Shown one piece after another: positions 54,897 through 63,014 of a DNA stretch of 64,000 nucleotides (the first letter of the stretch is position 1; each line of letters begins with the position of its first letter). A program made the position numbers and the translations under genes. Location: NCBI RefSeq assembly GCF_014270065.1, contig NZ_JACNME010000001.1, positions 372,001 through 436,000 on the forward strand, in the 5' to 3' direction. The notes under the pieces were generated by a model. That model did not search any database and had not been told where the DNA came from. It saw only the letters and a program-made list of their open reading frames with translations. The stretch comes from Quadrisphaera sp. RL12-1S (GTDB taxonomy: Bacteria; Actinomycetota; Actinomycetes; Actinomycetales; Quadrisphaeraceae).

Positions 54897-56295
54897 AGAC
54901 CCTCCCGGCCCAGGTCATCGAGCCCGCGTAGCGCGTGCCGGTGACCCGCACGTCGAGGCCGGTGCGGGGCGCCTCCACCATCTGCCCGCCGCCGGCGTAG
55001 ATCGCCACGTGGTAGACGGTGGAGGGGTCGTCCGGGTCGGTGCCGTAGAAGATCAGGTCGCCCGGTCGCATGTCGTCGTAGGAGACCTTGCGCACGGCGA
55101 CGTACTGCTGGGCGGCGGTGCGCGGCAGCGACACCCCCGCGGCGCGGTAGGCCGCCTGGGTCAGGCCCGAGCAGTCCCAGCTGTCGGGGCCGGTGCCTCC
55201 CCACTGGTAGGGGTCGCCGAGCTGGGTGCGCGACCAGGCGAGCGCGGCGGCCGCCTGCGAGGAGCTGGCCGTGGAGCTGCCGGACGGCACCGGGCCGGGT
55301 CCGCCGCCGGAGGAGCCCGAGGAGCCCGAGGAGCCGGACGAGCCGCTGCCGGACGAGGACCCGGCCGAGCCGCTGCTCGAGGAGCCGGACGACGACGAGC
55401 CTCCGGTGCCCGCGGCCGCCTGCCGGCGCGAGCGGTCGTTGCGGGCGGCGGCGTCGGCCGCGGCGGCCGCCTGCGCGGCGAGGCCGGCCTGGCGCTGCGC
55501 GGCCAGGGCGGTGCTGATGCCCTGCAGCTGGGCGAGCTGGGCCACCAGCTGGGCGCTCTGCTGCTGGGTGGTGGCGACCGCGGCGGTGGCGGCGTCGGCC
55601 ATGGCGCTCGCCGCGTCGCGCGCGGTGGAGGCCGCGGCGGCGGCCTGCTGCTGCTGGGCCAGGGCCTGAGCCGACTGCTGCTGGAGCAGCGCGGAGACCG
55701 ACTCGGCGGCGCGGAGCTGCTCGTAGGCGTGGTCGGCGCTCTGGGACACGGTGTCGAGCAGGGCCGCCCTGTCGAGCAGGTCCTGCGGCCCGTCAGCGGA
55801 CATGAAGGCCGAGACGCGGTCCAGGCCGCCACCGCTGCGGTAGCTGCCGGCGGCCAGGCGACCGACCGCGGCGCGGGCCTGGTCGGCGCGCTGCTGGGCG
55901 TCGGACGCCGCGGCCGCGGCGCTCTGGGCGGCGGTGGTGCGGGTGGCCAGCTCCGCCTCGGCGGCGTCGTACGCCTCCGCGGCCACCGCGGCCTGCACCT
56001 GAGCGGTGCTCAGGGCGGCCTGCGCGGCGTCGAGCTGGGCCTGCACCTGGGCGACCTGGCTCGCGGTGCTCCCGACCGCGGCCCGTGCCGCGTCCACCTC
56101 GGCCTGGCTGGGGGTGCGGGGCGCGGCGGACGCGGGAGCGGTGGCCCCGGCGGGCTGCAGGCCCAGGGCCAGGCCCACGACCAGCAGGGCGCCAGCCGCG
56201 CGGGCGGCCCGCGTGCGGCGCCGGGGACTCCCCCCACCACCGCTGCGGAGGTCCTCGCGGGACGGGCGCGGGTGGTCAGGGCTGCTTCCGTGCAC
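54895..56295 (-). CDS. secreted NlpC/P60 peptidoglycan endopeptidase with coiled-coil domain
   Basis: A 466-residue wall hydrolase of the RipA-like kind. An arginine-rich N terminus and signal helix (AAGALLVVGLALGLQPAGAT, about residues 34-53) are followed by a long Ala/Gln-rich coiled coil (about 60-290), which in relatives keeps the enzyme inactive until activated. A Ser/Gly linker of about 35 residues leads to the NlpC/P60 domain: WSRTQLGDPYQWGGTGPDSW, catalytic Cys in DCSGLTQAAYRAAG, DLIFYGTDPDDPSTVYHVAI with catalytic His, and VEAPRTGLDVRV. It cleaves D-glutamyl-diaminopimelate bonds during cell separation. The GTG at 56295 has no obvious ribosome site. Confidence 0.9.
   Translation of the reverse strand: MHGSSPDHPRPSREDLRSGGGGSPRRRTRAARAAGALLVVGLALGLQPAGATAPASAAPRTPSQAEVDAARAAVGSTASQVAQVQAQLDAAQAALSTAQVQAAVAAEAYDAAEAELATRTTAAQSAAAAASDAQQRADQARAAVGRLAAGSYRSGGGLDRVSAFMSADGPQDLLDRAALLDTVSQSADHAYEQLRAAESVSALLQQQSAQALAQQQQAAAAASTARDAASAMADAATAAVATTQQQSAQLVAQLAQLQGISTALAAQRQAGLAAQAAAAADAAARNDRSRRQAAAGTGGSSSSGSSSSGSAGSSSGSGSSGSSGSSGSSGGGPGPVPSGSSTASSSQAAAALAWSRTQLGDPYQWGGTGPDSWDCSGLTQAAYRAAGVSLPRTAAQQYVAVRKVSYDDMRPGDLIFYGTDPDDPSTVYHVAIYAGGGQMVEAPRTGLDVRVTGTRYAGSMTWAGRV
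55312..55338. repeat. 9-bp tandem repeat encoding part of the Ser/Gly linker
   Basis: GGAGCCCGA occurs twice in tandem at 55312-55329, followed by a third copy with one change. On the coding strand these are repeats of the Gly/Ser linker of the NlpC/P60 protein, a likely site of length variation between strains. Confidence 0.7.
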
Positions 56296-56416
56296 GCTGG
56301 AGCATCGGCGCCGCGAGGGGTCGTCTTGAGCCGTGACGCGCGGGCTCAGCCCGGTCGCAGGAGCTGCTCAGGTCCCGCCCAGGCGCTCGGGGCGGCCGGG
56401 GGTGGGCGGGTGGGCG

Positions 56417-56893
56417 TCAGCGGCCGGGAGCGTCCTCGGGGGTCTCCTCGGCGCCGGCGGGTGCCGGGAGGTCGTTGAAGCGACCGAGCAGGTCCGCGAG
56501 CAGCTGGACGTCGTCGTCGCTCCAGGAGGAGAGCCGCTCGAGGAAGTGGGCCCGGCGCAGCGCCTGCACCCGCCCCACCTGCTCGCGACCCGACGCGGTG
56601 AGGGTCACCACCTGGGCGCGGGCGTCCTCGGTGTCGCGGGAGCGCTCGATGAGGCCCAGCCGCTCGAGCGTGGCCAGCTGCCGCGAGACGGTGGGCTTGC
56701 CGATGCCCAGGTAGCTGGCCAGGTCGGTGGCGCGGGCGCCGTCCGTGGTCAGCACGCGCAGCAGCAGGCCGTACGCGCCGGGCTCCAGCTCGGGGTGGAG
56801 GTCGCGCGCCAGCTGGCCCGAGATCCCGCGGGCTCGGCGCAGCAGCACGGCGAGCTCACGCTCGAGGCGCTCAGCAGCTCCAGGGCTCACCAT
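56417..56893 (-). CDS. MarR-family transcriptional regulator
   Basis: A 158-residue MarR protein. The DNA-binding region is ATDLASYLGIGKPTVSRQLA followed by TLERLGLIERSRDTEDARAQ and VVTLTASGREQV, the wing. The C-terminal helices (LSSWSDDDVQLLADLLGRFN) form the dimer interface; a Glu/Pro-rich tail follows. The ATG at 56893 has GATGAT six bases upstream and no ribosome site, so it may be leaderless. It diverges from the siderophore-interacting protein gene; the shared 76 bases hold an iron box rather than an obvious MarR palindrome, so its own target is unclear. Confidence 0.87.
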   Translation of the reverse strand: MVSPGAAERLERELAVLLRRARGISGQLARDLHPELEPGAYGLLLRVLTTDGARATDLASYLGIGKPTVSRQLATLERLGLIERSRDTEDARAQVVTLTASGREQVGRVQALRRAHFLERLSSWSDDDVQLLADLLGRFNDLPAPAGAEETPEDAPGR

Positions 56894-56950
56894 GCCCCGA
56901 TCATCTCAGGACCGCTCCGGTCCGCCAGGGCCTGGCCCTCACCCGGGTGG

Positions 56951-56969
56951 CGAGGTTAGCCTTGCCTTC
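56951..56969. promoter_or_regulatory. DtxR/IdeR-type iron box overlapping a leaderless -10
   Basis: CGAGGTTAGCCTTGCCTTC matches the iron-box consensus TTAGGTTAGCCTAACCTAA at 13 of 19 positions, including the core AGGTTAGCCT. Within it, TAGCCT (56957-56962) is seven bases before the ATG at 56970 and can act as -10. Iron-loaded DtxR/IdeR bound here would block transcription. Confidence 0.7.
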
Positions 56970-57926
56970 ATGGACGTCCCCGCCTACCGGACCTTCGCGG
57001 TGGAGGTCAGCCGCGTGCGGCGGCTGTGCCCGAGCTTCGTGCGCATCACCTTCAGCGGGGACGACCTCGTGGGCTTCGGAGCGTCGGGGGCCGACCAGCG
57101 CATCAAGGTCGTGCTGCCGGCCCCCGGCACGTCCGCCGCGCAGCTGGTGACGACGTGCAGCGGCTGGGGCGAGGACTGGTACCCGCGGTGGCTCCAGGCG
57201 CCGGAGGCGTCGCGTCCGCTGCTGCGCACCTACACGGTGCGCGCCGCGCGCCCCTCGCGCGGGGAGGTCGACGTCGACTTCGTGCTCCACGGGACGGGCG
57301 CAGCGGTCACGAGCCCCCTGGCCGGGCCGGGCTGCAGCGGTCCGGCGTCGCGCTGGGCGGCCACCGCGCGCGTCGGCGACCGGCTCGTGGTGGTCGGCCC
57401 CGACCGACCCGGTCAGGGGCGCGCGTGGGGCCGCGAGTGGGCGCCTCCACCCGGCGGTCGCCTGCTGCTCGTGGGCGACGAGACCGCGGTGCCCGCCGCC
57501 TGCGCGGTGCTGGAGGCGCTGGAGCCCGAGGCGGCGCACCGCACCGTCGCGCTGCTGGAGGTGCCCTGCCCCGAGGACGCCCTGCAGCCCGTCGCCTCCG
57601 GCGGCGCCCAGGTGCGCTGGCTGCCACGGCTCGGCCCGCACGGCGACGCGCCCCACGGCTCCCTGCTCGTGGAGGCGGTGGCCTCGCTGCTCGCTGGCCA
57701 GCGGGAGCTCGCGCCGGCCCCGGGCGAGGCGCACGAGGACGACGCCGACCTCGACCTGCTGTGGGACGTGCCCGAGGCGGTGAGCAGCGGCGACCTGTAC
57801 GCGTGGGTGGCCGGCGAGGCCGGGGTGGTGCGCGACGTGCGGCGGCTGGTCAGGGCCGCTGGCCTGCCGAAGGCCTCGCTGGCCGCCATGGGCTACTGGC
57901 GGGCGGGGCGCACCGAGGCGGCCTGA
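56970..57926 (+). CDS. siderophore-interacting protein (SIP-family ferric reductase)
   Basis: A 318-residue flavoprotein of the SIP/ViuB family. The FAD-binding barrel reads VRRLCPSFVRITFSGDDLVG, DQRIKVVLPAPG and the FAD motif LLRTYTVRAA; the nucleotide domain has RLLLVGDETAVPAACAVLEA and LYAWVAGEAGVVRDVRRLVR, ending MGYWRAGR. Such enzymes reduce iron in imported siderophores with NAD(P)H. The ATG at 56970 directly follows an iron box, and the -10 inside that box lies seven bases upstream, predicting a leaderless, iron-repressed transcript. No siderophore transporter adjoins it. It nearly touches the convergent phosphatase gene (12-base gap). Confidence 0.92.
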   Translation: MDVPAYRTFAVEVSRVRRLCPSFVRITFSGDDLVGFGASGADQRIKVVLPAPGTSAAQLVTTCSGWGEDWYPRWLQAPEASRPLLRTYTVRAARPSRGEVDVDFVLHGTGAAVTSPLAGPGCSGPASRWAATARVGDRLVVVGPDRPGQGRAWGREWAPPPGGRLLLVGDETAVPAACAVLEALEPEAAHRTVALLEVPCPEDALQPVASGGAQVRWLPRLGPHGDAPHGSLLVEAVASLLAGQRELAPAPGEAHEDDADLDLLWDVPEAVSSGDLYAWVAGEAGVVRDVRRLVRAAGLPKASLAAMGYWRAGRTEAA

Positions 57927-57938
57927 GCCGCTCGACGC

Positions 57939-58601
57939 TCACCACATGACGGGCTCGGCCGCGGGGCCGGACTCCTCCAGCGGCGCGCCAGGCGTCCCGA
58001 ACGGCTGCCCGGCGTAGCTGGTGGTCCGCCAGCCCTGCTGCGGGCCGCCCTCGACCACCACGACCCCGGTGTTGAGGAGCGGGTTGGACGCGGCGAAGGC
58101 AGCCCCCACACCGGCGCGGGCGGCCACCCACGCCCGGATCGCCCCGCCGTGGCTGACCACCACGGCGGCGCCGTCGGGGGCCACGGACGCGGCCGCCGCA
58201 CCGATCCCGGCGTCCAGGCGCGCCAGCACCTCGTGGCCGGTGGGTCCGCCGGGCACGTGGGCGCCGGGGTCGCCGTCGGCCCACGCGAAGGCCACGCGCA
58301 GGTACTCGCGCACCGAGGGCTCGTCGGTGCGCCCCTCCAGGTCACCGGCATCCAGCTCGCGCAGTCCGTCGTGGACCTGCACGGCCAGCCCGCGGTCGTG
58401 GGCCAGCGGCGTCGCGGTGAGCTGGGCGCGGGCGGCGCTGGAGGCCCACAGGGCGTCGACGCGCTCGGGGCGCAGGGTGTCGACCAGGGCGCGGGCCTGC
58501 TCCTCGCCCAGCGGCGTCAGCCCGGGCCCGGGCGTCTTGGTGTCGAGCTTGTGGACCAGGTTGGACGGCGTCTGCCCGTGGCGGACGAGGATCAGCCTCA
58601 C
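57939..58601 (-). CDS. histidine phosphatase-family (phosphoglycerate mutase-like) protein
   Basis: A 220-residue protein with the RHG catalytic motif near its N terminus, VRLILVRHGQTPSNLVHKLD, the downstream segment ALWASSAARAQLTATPLAHD, LRELDAGDLEGRTDEP, and the second catalytic histidine in GAAVVVSHGGAIRAWVAARA. This is the general phosphatase branch, not a glycolytic mutase. The GTG at 58601 overlaps the HxlR stop by GTGA, so it is co-translated with that regulator. Substrate is unknown; its pairing with HxlR is unusual in my experience and could reflect chance operon fusion. Confidence 0.87.
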   Translation of the reverse strand: MRLILVRHGQTPSNLVHKLDTKTPGPGLTPLGEEQARALVDTLRPERVDALWASSAARAQLTATPLAHDRGLAVQVHDGLRELDAGDLEGRTDEPSVREYLRVAFAWADGDPGAHVPGGPTGHEVLARLDAGIGAAAASVAPDGAAVVVSHGGAIRAWVAARAGVGAAFAASNPLLNTGVVVVEGGPQQGWRTTSYAGQPFGTPGAPLEESGPAAEPVMW

Positions 58602-59047
58602 GCGCCGACCCTCCCACGGTCCCCCGCGGCGGCGCGCACCCGGCCCTCGTGGTCCGCCCGGGCGGCCAGCACCTCGGGAACGGCGTCCTCCAGGACCTCC
58701 ACGAGCGCTCGGAGCCGCTCCGCGACCCGCCGACCCAACGGCGTCAACGTGTACTCCACGTGCGGCGGGATGCTGGTGACCACCTCGCGCACCACCAGGC
58801 CGTCGCGCTCGAGGGCCTGCAGGGTCTGCGCCAGCATCTTCTCGCTGACGCCGTCCACGCGGCGGCGCAGCGCCCCGAAGCGCGCGGTGCCCTCGTCCAG
58901 GGCGAGCACGGCCAGGGTGCCCCACCGGCCCGTGACGTCCGCCAGGAGCGACCGCGAGGGGCAGGCCCGGGCGAAGACGTCGACGACGAGGGCCTGGTCG
59001 AGGGCCTGGTCGTCGTCCTGCTCGCCACCCTGGGGGGTTCCGTCCAC
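58598..59047 (-). CDS. HxlR-family transcriptional regulator
   Basis: A 149-residue winged-helix regulator. HxlR hallmarks: RACPSRSLLADVTGRWGTLA with the conserved N-terminal Cys, FGALRRRVDGVSEKMLAQTL (recognition helix) and RDGLVVREVVTSIPPHVEYT (wing), then LTPLGRRVAERLRALVE. The GTG at 59047 has TACGCT six bases upstream, a leaderless pattern. It diverges from a YtfG-like quinone reductase, the same layout as E. coli ytfH (qorR) and ytfG (qor2). QorR represses that reductase and senses through its Cys. A 21-bp inverted repeat between the genes is the likely operator. Confidence 0.9.
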   Translation of the reverse strand: MDGTPQGGEQDDDQALDQALVVDVFARACPSRSLLADVTGRWGTLAVLALDEGTARFGALRRRVDGVSEKMLAQTLQALERDGLVVREVVTSIPPHVEYTLTPLGRRVAERLRALVEVLEDAVPEVLAARADHEGRVRAAAGDRGRVGA

Positions 59048-59053
59048 CGCCCG

Positions 59054-59059
59054 AGCGTA
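59054..59059 (-). promoter_or_regulatory. candidate leaderless -10 of the HxlR gene
   Basis: TACGCT (minus strand) is six bases before the GTG at 59047. Confidence 0.55.
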
Positions 59060-59078
59060 CCGCGCGGTCGGTTCGCTT

Positions 59079-59099
59079 GCACTTACTGCTGGTTAGTGC
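59079..59099. promoter_or_regulatory. inverted repeat, candidate HxlR operator
   Basis: GCACTTAC-TGCTG-GTTAGTGC: 8-base arms with one mismatch, 5-base spacer, between the hxlR start and the quinone reductase gene and in an A+T-richer patch. It lies just upstream of the hxlR -10 and 45 bases before the reductase start, well placed to control both. Confidence 0.6.
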
Positions 59100-59143
59100 T
59101 GCATGATGGGTGCGTACTGATCCGCCCCACCCAGGAGGACGCT

Positions 59144-60001
<858 letters not shown>

Positions 60002-60023
60002 CCGCGCCTGACCGCGCCGGGTG

Positions 60024-60677
60024 TCAGGCGCCCGTGGCCCGCAGGTAGGTCACGGCGGCCAGCACCCGGCGGTGGTCGGCGGTCGAGGGCGGGAGCCCGA
60101 GCTTGGCGAAGATGCTCGCCACGTGCTTCTCCACCGCCCCCTCGGACACCACGAGGGCGTCGCGGATGGCGGCGTTGGAGCGCCCCTCGGCCACCAGCGC
60201 CAGCACCTCCCGCTCGCGCGGGGTGAGCGAGGCCAGGGGGTCGCCGGTGCGCCGCCGCGTCAGCAGCTGCGCCACCACTTCTGGGTCGAGGGCGGTCCCA
60301 CCTGCGGCGACGGCGTCGAGCGCACCGGTCAGGGCGTCGAGGTCGGCCACGCGGTCCTTGAGGAGGTAGGCCACACCCCCGCGCCCGTCGCCGAGGAGGT
60401 CGGCGGCGTAGGAGGCCTCCACGTACTGCGAGAGCACCACCACCGCCAGGCCCGGGTGGCGCCGCCGGGCCTCGACGGCGGCGCGCAGACCGTCGTCGGT
60501 GTGGCCGGGCGGCATCCTCACGTCGACGACGGCGACGTCGGGTCCGTGCTGGGCGACGGCGTCCAGCAGCGACGGCGCGTCACCGACGGCGGCGACCACC
60601 TCGTGCCCCGCCTCGGCGAGCAACCGCACGAGCCCCTCGCGCAGCAGCACCGAGTCCTCCGCGACGACCACCCTCAC
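60024..60677 (-). CDS. LuxR/NarL-type two-component response regulator
   Basis: A 217-residue response regulator. The receiver domain reads VRVVVAEDSVLLREGLVRLL with the phosphoacceptor Asp in DVAVVDVRMPPGHTDDGLRA, and Lys in GVAYLLKDRVADLDALTGAL. The C-terminal LuxR helix-turn-helix is LTPREREVLALVAEGRSNAA followed by DALVVSEGAVEKHVASIFAK. GTG at 60677 gives the standard N terminus. It follows the histidine kinase on the same strand, but a 97-base gap containing a 20-bp palindrome separates them. Target genes are unknown. Confidence 0.93.
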   Translation of the reverse strand: MRVVVAEDSVLLREGLVRLLAEAGHEVVAAVGDAPSLLDAVAQHGPDVAVVDVRMPPGHTDDGLRAAVEARRRHPGLAVVVLSQYVEASYAADLLGDGRGGVAYLLKDRVADLDALTGALDAVAAGGTALDPEVVAQLLTRRRTGDPLASLTPREREVLALVAEGRSNAAIRDALVVSEGAVEKHVASIFAKLGLPPSTADHRRVLAAVTYLRATGA

Positions 60678-60712
60678 GCCGCCGATGCTCCCAGACCCCC
60701 CGGACACCCCTG

Positions 60713-60764
60713 CGTGATCATGGGCGTTGTGCACACTCAGCTGCGCACAACGCCCATGATCACG
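60713..60764. repeat. perfect 20-bp inverted repeat between kinase and regulator genes
   Basis: Arms 60713-60732 and 60745-60764 are perfectly complementary over 20 bp with a 12-base loop. The arm contains the self-similar core TGATCA and the phrase ATGGGCGTTGTGC. It could be a terminator or attenuator between the two genes, or one copy of a dispersed palindromic element; I saw no second copy in this window. Confidence 0.85.
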
Positions 60765-60774
60765 GGTGGTGGGG

Positions 60775-62145
60775 TCAGGGGAGCGGGAGGCGGGCCTCCA
60801 CCACGGTCGGGCCGCCGGCGGGGCTCGCCACGGTCAGCGCGCCGTCGACCGCCTGCGCACGGGCCGCCAGGCCGCGCAGCCCGGTCCCGGCGGCGCTGGC
60901 CGGGTCCGCGCCACCGACGCCGTCGTCCTCCACCCGCACCACCAGCCAGCGCCCCTCCGGCGCAGCGCTGACGGCCAGGTCGACCACGGCGGCGCGGGCG
61001 CCGCTGTGCTTGGCGGCGTTGGTCAGCGCCTCGGCCACCACGAAGTAGGCGGCGCGCTCCACCCCGCTGGGCACCGGCCCCAGTGCCGCGGCCCGCACCG
61101 TGGTGGGGACGGCGCTGCGCGCGGCGAGCGACTCGACGGCGGCCACGAGGCCGCGGTCGGCCAGCACCGGCGGGGCGATGCCGCGGGAGAGGGCCCGCAG
61201 CTCGGCCAGGGCCTCCTGGGCCTGCAGGCGGGCCTGTCCGAGCGCGGTCGCGGCGGCCTCGGCGTCACCGGCGGCCAGGCGGCGCTGGGTGGCGGCGAGG
61301 TCCATCTCCAGGCGCACCAGGCGCTGCTGGGGACCGTCGTGCAGGTCGCGCTCCAGGGAGCGCAGGGCGGCGGCCTCCGCGTCGGAGGCGGCGGCGCGGC
61401 TGGCGGTCAGCACCTCGACGCGCTGGGCCAGGGCCCGCACCGAGGAGTTGCCGATCGTGCCGCGGGCGAAGGCCGCGTGGGCGAAGGCCAGGCCGCGGGC
61501 CACCGGCACGAGCGTCACCAGCAGGGCGGCGCCGACGAGCACCTGCCAGACCACGGGCAGGGAGTCGATCCCGGCGACCGAGACGGTGCCCGGAGCCGCC
61601 GCGGCCTGGGCGCGGTCGCCCCAGGCCCACCAGCTGACGCCCGCCAGGCCCGTGGCCAGCCACGCGACGGTGATGGACCAGGTGACGGTGGCCAGGGCGA
61701 TGGCGATGGAGCCGTGGAGCAGGTCGAGCCAGAGCTGGCCGTCGCGCAGCCAGTCCCACCAGCGCCACCAGGGTCCGGTGCGGGTGGGGGCGGGCGGGGT
61801 CAGCGGCGAGCCGGCCCGTGCGGGGGCGGGGATCCGCTCCCCCGTCCACGCCAGCCGGAACCTCTCGACGTGCGCGAAGCCGCGAGCGCACGCCAGCAGG
61901 GCGAGCAGCGCCACGAGTGCCAGGGGGACCAGCACCACGCTGCTCGCCAGGCTGGTCACGAGGCTGGCCAGCGACCACAGCACCACCGTCGAGACGAGCG
62001 CGACGGGCATGCCGGTGAGCAGGTAGAGGAGGTCTCCGGGGCTCCGGCGCAGCCACCCGAGGACCACGGACGAGGCGGGGCGGGACGCGGCGGGCGGGGC
62101 GGCGGGAGCCGTCGCCGCCCGCGGCGCCGTGGTGGTGTTCGTCAT
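60775..62145 (-). CDS. two-component sensor histidine kinase (HisKA_3 type)
   Basis: A 456-residue membrane kinase. Four to six hydrophobic stretches fill residues 30-235 (for example LLYLLTGMPVALVSTVVLWS and LVTLVPVARGLAFAHAAFAR), including the sensor-type region with WWRWWDWLRDGQLWLDLLHG. The HisKA_3 phosphorylation site is LERDLHDGPQQRLVRLEMDL; the ATPase domain shows VVAEALTNAAKHSGARAAVV and VEDDGVGGADPASAAGTGLR. The layout matches actinobacterial sensors of unknown signal paired with NarL regulators. ATG at 62145 precedes an Ala/Pro-rich leader. It is isolated from the upstream racemase by two hairpins, so it has its own promoter. Confidence 0.92.
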   Translation of the reverse strand: MTNTTTAPRAATAPAAPPAASRPASSVVLGWLRRSPGDLLYLLTGMPVALVSTVVLWSLASLVTSLASSVVLVPLALVALLALLACARGFAHVERFRLAWTGERIPAPARAGSPLTPPAPTRTGPWWRWWDWLRDGQLWLDLLHGSIAIALATVTWSITVAWLATGLAGVSWWAWGDRAQAAAAPGTVSVAGIDSLPVVWQVLVGAALLVTLVPVARGLAFAHAAFARGTIGNSSVRALAQRVEVLTASRAAASDAEAAALRSLERDLHDGPQQRLVRLEMDLAATQRRLAAGDAEAAATALGQARLQAQEALAELRALSRGIAPPVLADRGLVAAVESLAARSAVPTTVRAAALGPVPSGVERAAYFVVAEALTNAAKHSGARAAVVDLAVSAAPEGRWLVVRVEDDGVGGADPASAAGTGLRGLAARAQAVDGALTVASPAGGPTVVEARLPLP

Positions 62146-62197
62146 GGGGAAGAGCCTGGTCGGACAGCGCATCGCCGACCATGGTGCGGCCCGGTGT

Positions 62198-62227
62198 CTG
62201 CGGGGTGGGGGTGGCCCCACCCCGCAG
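62198..62227 (-). terminator. strong hairpin terminator, distal
   Basis: A perfect 13-bp stem (62198-62210 with 62215-62227) and 4-base loop, the second of two hairpins downstream of the racemase gene. Confidence 0.75.
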
Positions 62228-62248
62228 CACCCGGTCAGCCCCCCTGGC

Positions 62249-62280
62249 GGTGCGCCGCCCCAGGGCCCTGCCGGCGCACC
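62249..62280 (-). terminator. hairpin terminator, proximal to the racemase gene
   Basis: A perfect 9-bp stem (62249-62257 with 62272-62280) and 14-base loop begins three bases after the racemase stop on the minus strand. Confidence 0.6.
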
Positions 62281-62282
62281 CG

Positions 62283-63014
62283 TCAGCGCAGGGCGAACCG
62301 CTGCAGGTCCCCGGCGTACGCCTTGGCCGGCGGCCGCGCGTACTCCCCGCGCCGGCTCGTGGACAGGCCCGCGAGCACCAGCCCCTGGGCCAGGCCGACC
62401 GCCGCGGCGACGCCGTCGACCACGGGCACGCCCAGCTCGGCCGCCAGGGACGCCGCGAGGTCGGTCATGCCGGCGCAGCCGAGCACGAGCACGTCGCTGC
62501 CGTCGTCGTCGAGGGCCTTCGCGCAGGCGGCGGCGGTGGTGGCCCGGGCCAGCGGGTCGGTCTCGAGCTCGAGCACCGGGATCTCGCAGGCGTGCACCCC
62601 CGCGCAGTGCTCGCCGAAGCCGTAGCGGACGGCCAGCTCGCGGGCCCGGGCGGTGGTCCGGCCCAGCGTGGTCACCACGCTGAAGGATCGGCCCACGAGC
62701 ACCGCGGCGTGCATGGCGGCCTCGGCGACGCCGACCACCGGGCCGCGGGCCACCTCGCGGCAGGCGTCCAGGCCGGGGTCTCCGAAGCAGGCGACGACGT
62801 GCGCGTCGGCCCCGGTGGCGCTGCCCTCGAGCACCGCCTCGAGCAGGCCGGGCACGGCGAGCGCCTCGTCGTAGTGGCTCTCGATGCTCGCCGGGCCGGA
62901 GCGGGAGGTGACGGCGCGCACGGTGGTGCCCGGGCCTGCTGCGGCCCGGGCACCTTCCGCGACGAGCGCCGTCATGGACCCCGTGGTGTTGGGGTTGACG
63001 ACGTCGATGATCAC
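62283..63014 (-). CDS. Asp/Glu/hydantoin racemase-family protein
   Basis: A 243-residue racemase of the hydantoin/allantoin branch. It begins IIDVVNPNTTGSMTALVAEG, the family signature for the N-terminal ligand loop. The two catalytic cysteines are recognisable in DAHVVACFGDPGLDACREVA and SDVLVLGCAGMTDLAASLAA. The GTG at 63014 shares GTGA with the stop of the NCS1 permease gene, so import and racemisation of one substrate are likely coupled. Allantoin or a 5-substituted hydantoin is the leading candidate; no hydantoinase is visible within the window. Confidence 0.9.
   Translation of the reverse strand: MIIDVVNPNTTGSMTALVAEGARAAAGPGTTVRAVTSRSGPASIESHYDEALAVPGLLEAVLEGSATGADAHVVACFGDPGLDACREVARGPVVGVAEAAMHAAVLVGRSFSVVTTLGRTTARARELAVRYGFGEHCAGVHACEIPVLELETDPLARATTAAACAKALDDDGSDVLVLGCAGMTDLAASLAAELGVPVVDGVAAAVGLAQGLVLAGLSTSRRGEYARPPAKAYAGDLQRFALR

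Noticed and set aside
51380-54931. Very long open frames opposite real genes (for example plus strand 51380-54931, plus 28494-31793, minus 36140-39070)
   Set aside because: They lie antisense to clear genes such as dacB, clpC and araA-like conserved proteins. Very high G+C content makes stop codons rare on both strands; their translations are low-complexity Arg/Gly/Ala/His sequence without domains.
55312-55400. Short repeats as a CRISPR array
   Set aside because: They are 9-bp coding repeats in the Ser/Gly linker, without spacers or cas genes.
56296-56416. Cyclic di-AMP (ydaO) riboswitch upstream of the NlpC/P60 gene
   Set aside because: Considered because disA is present and such riboswitches precede actinobacterial wall hydrolases. 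The 121-base gap is too short and lacks the conserved riboswitch stretches.
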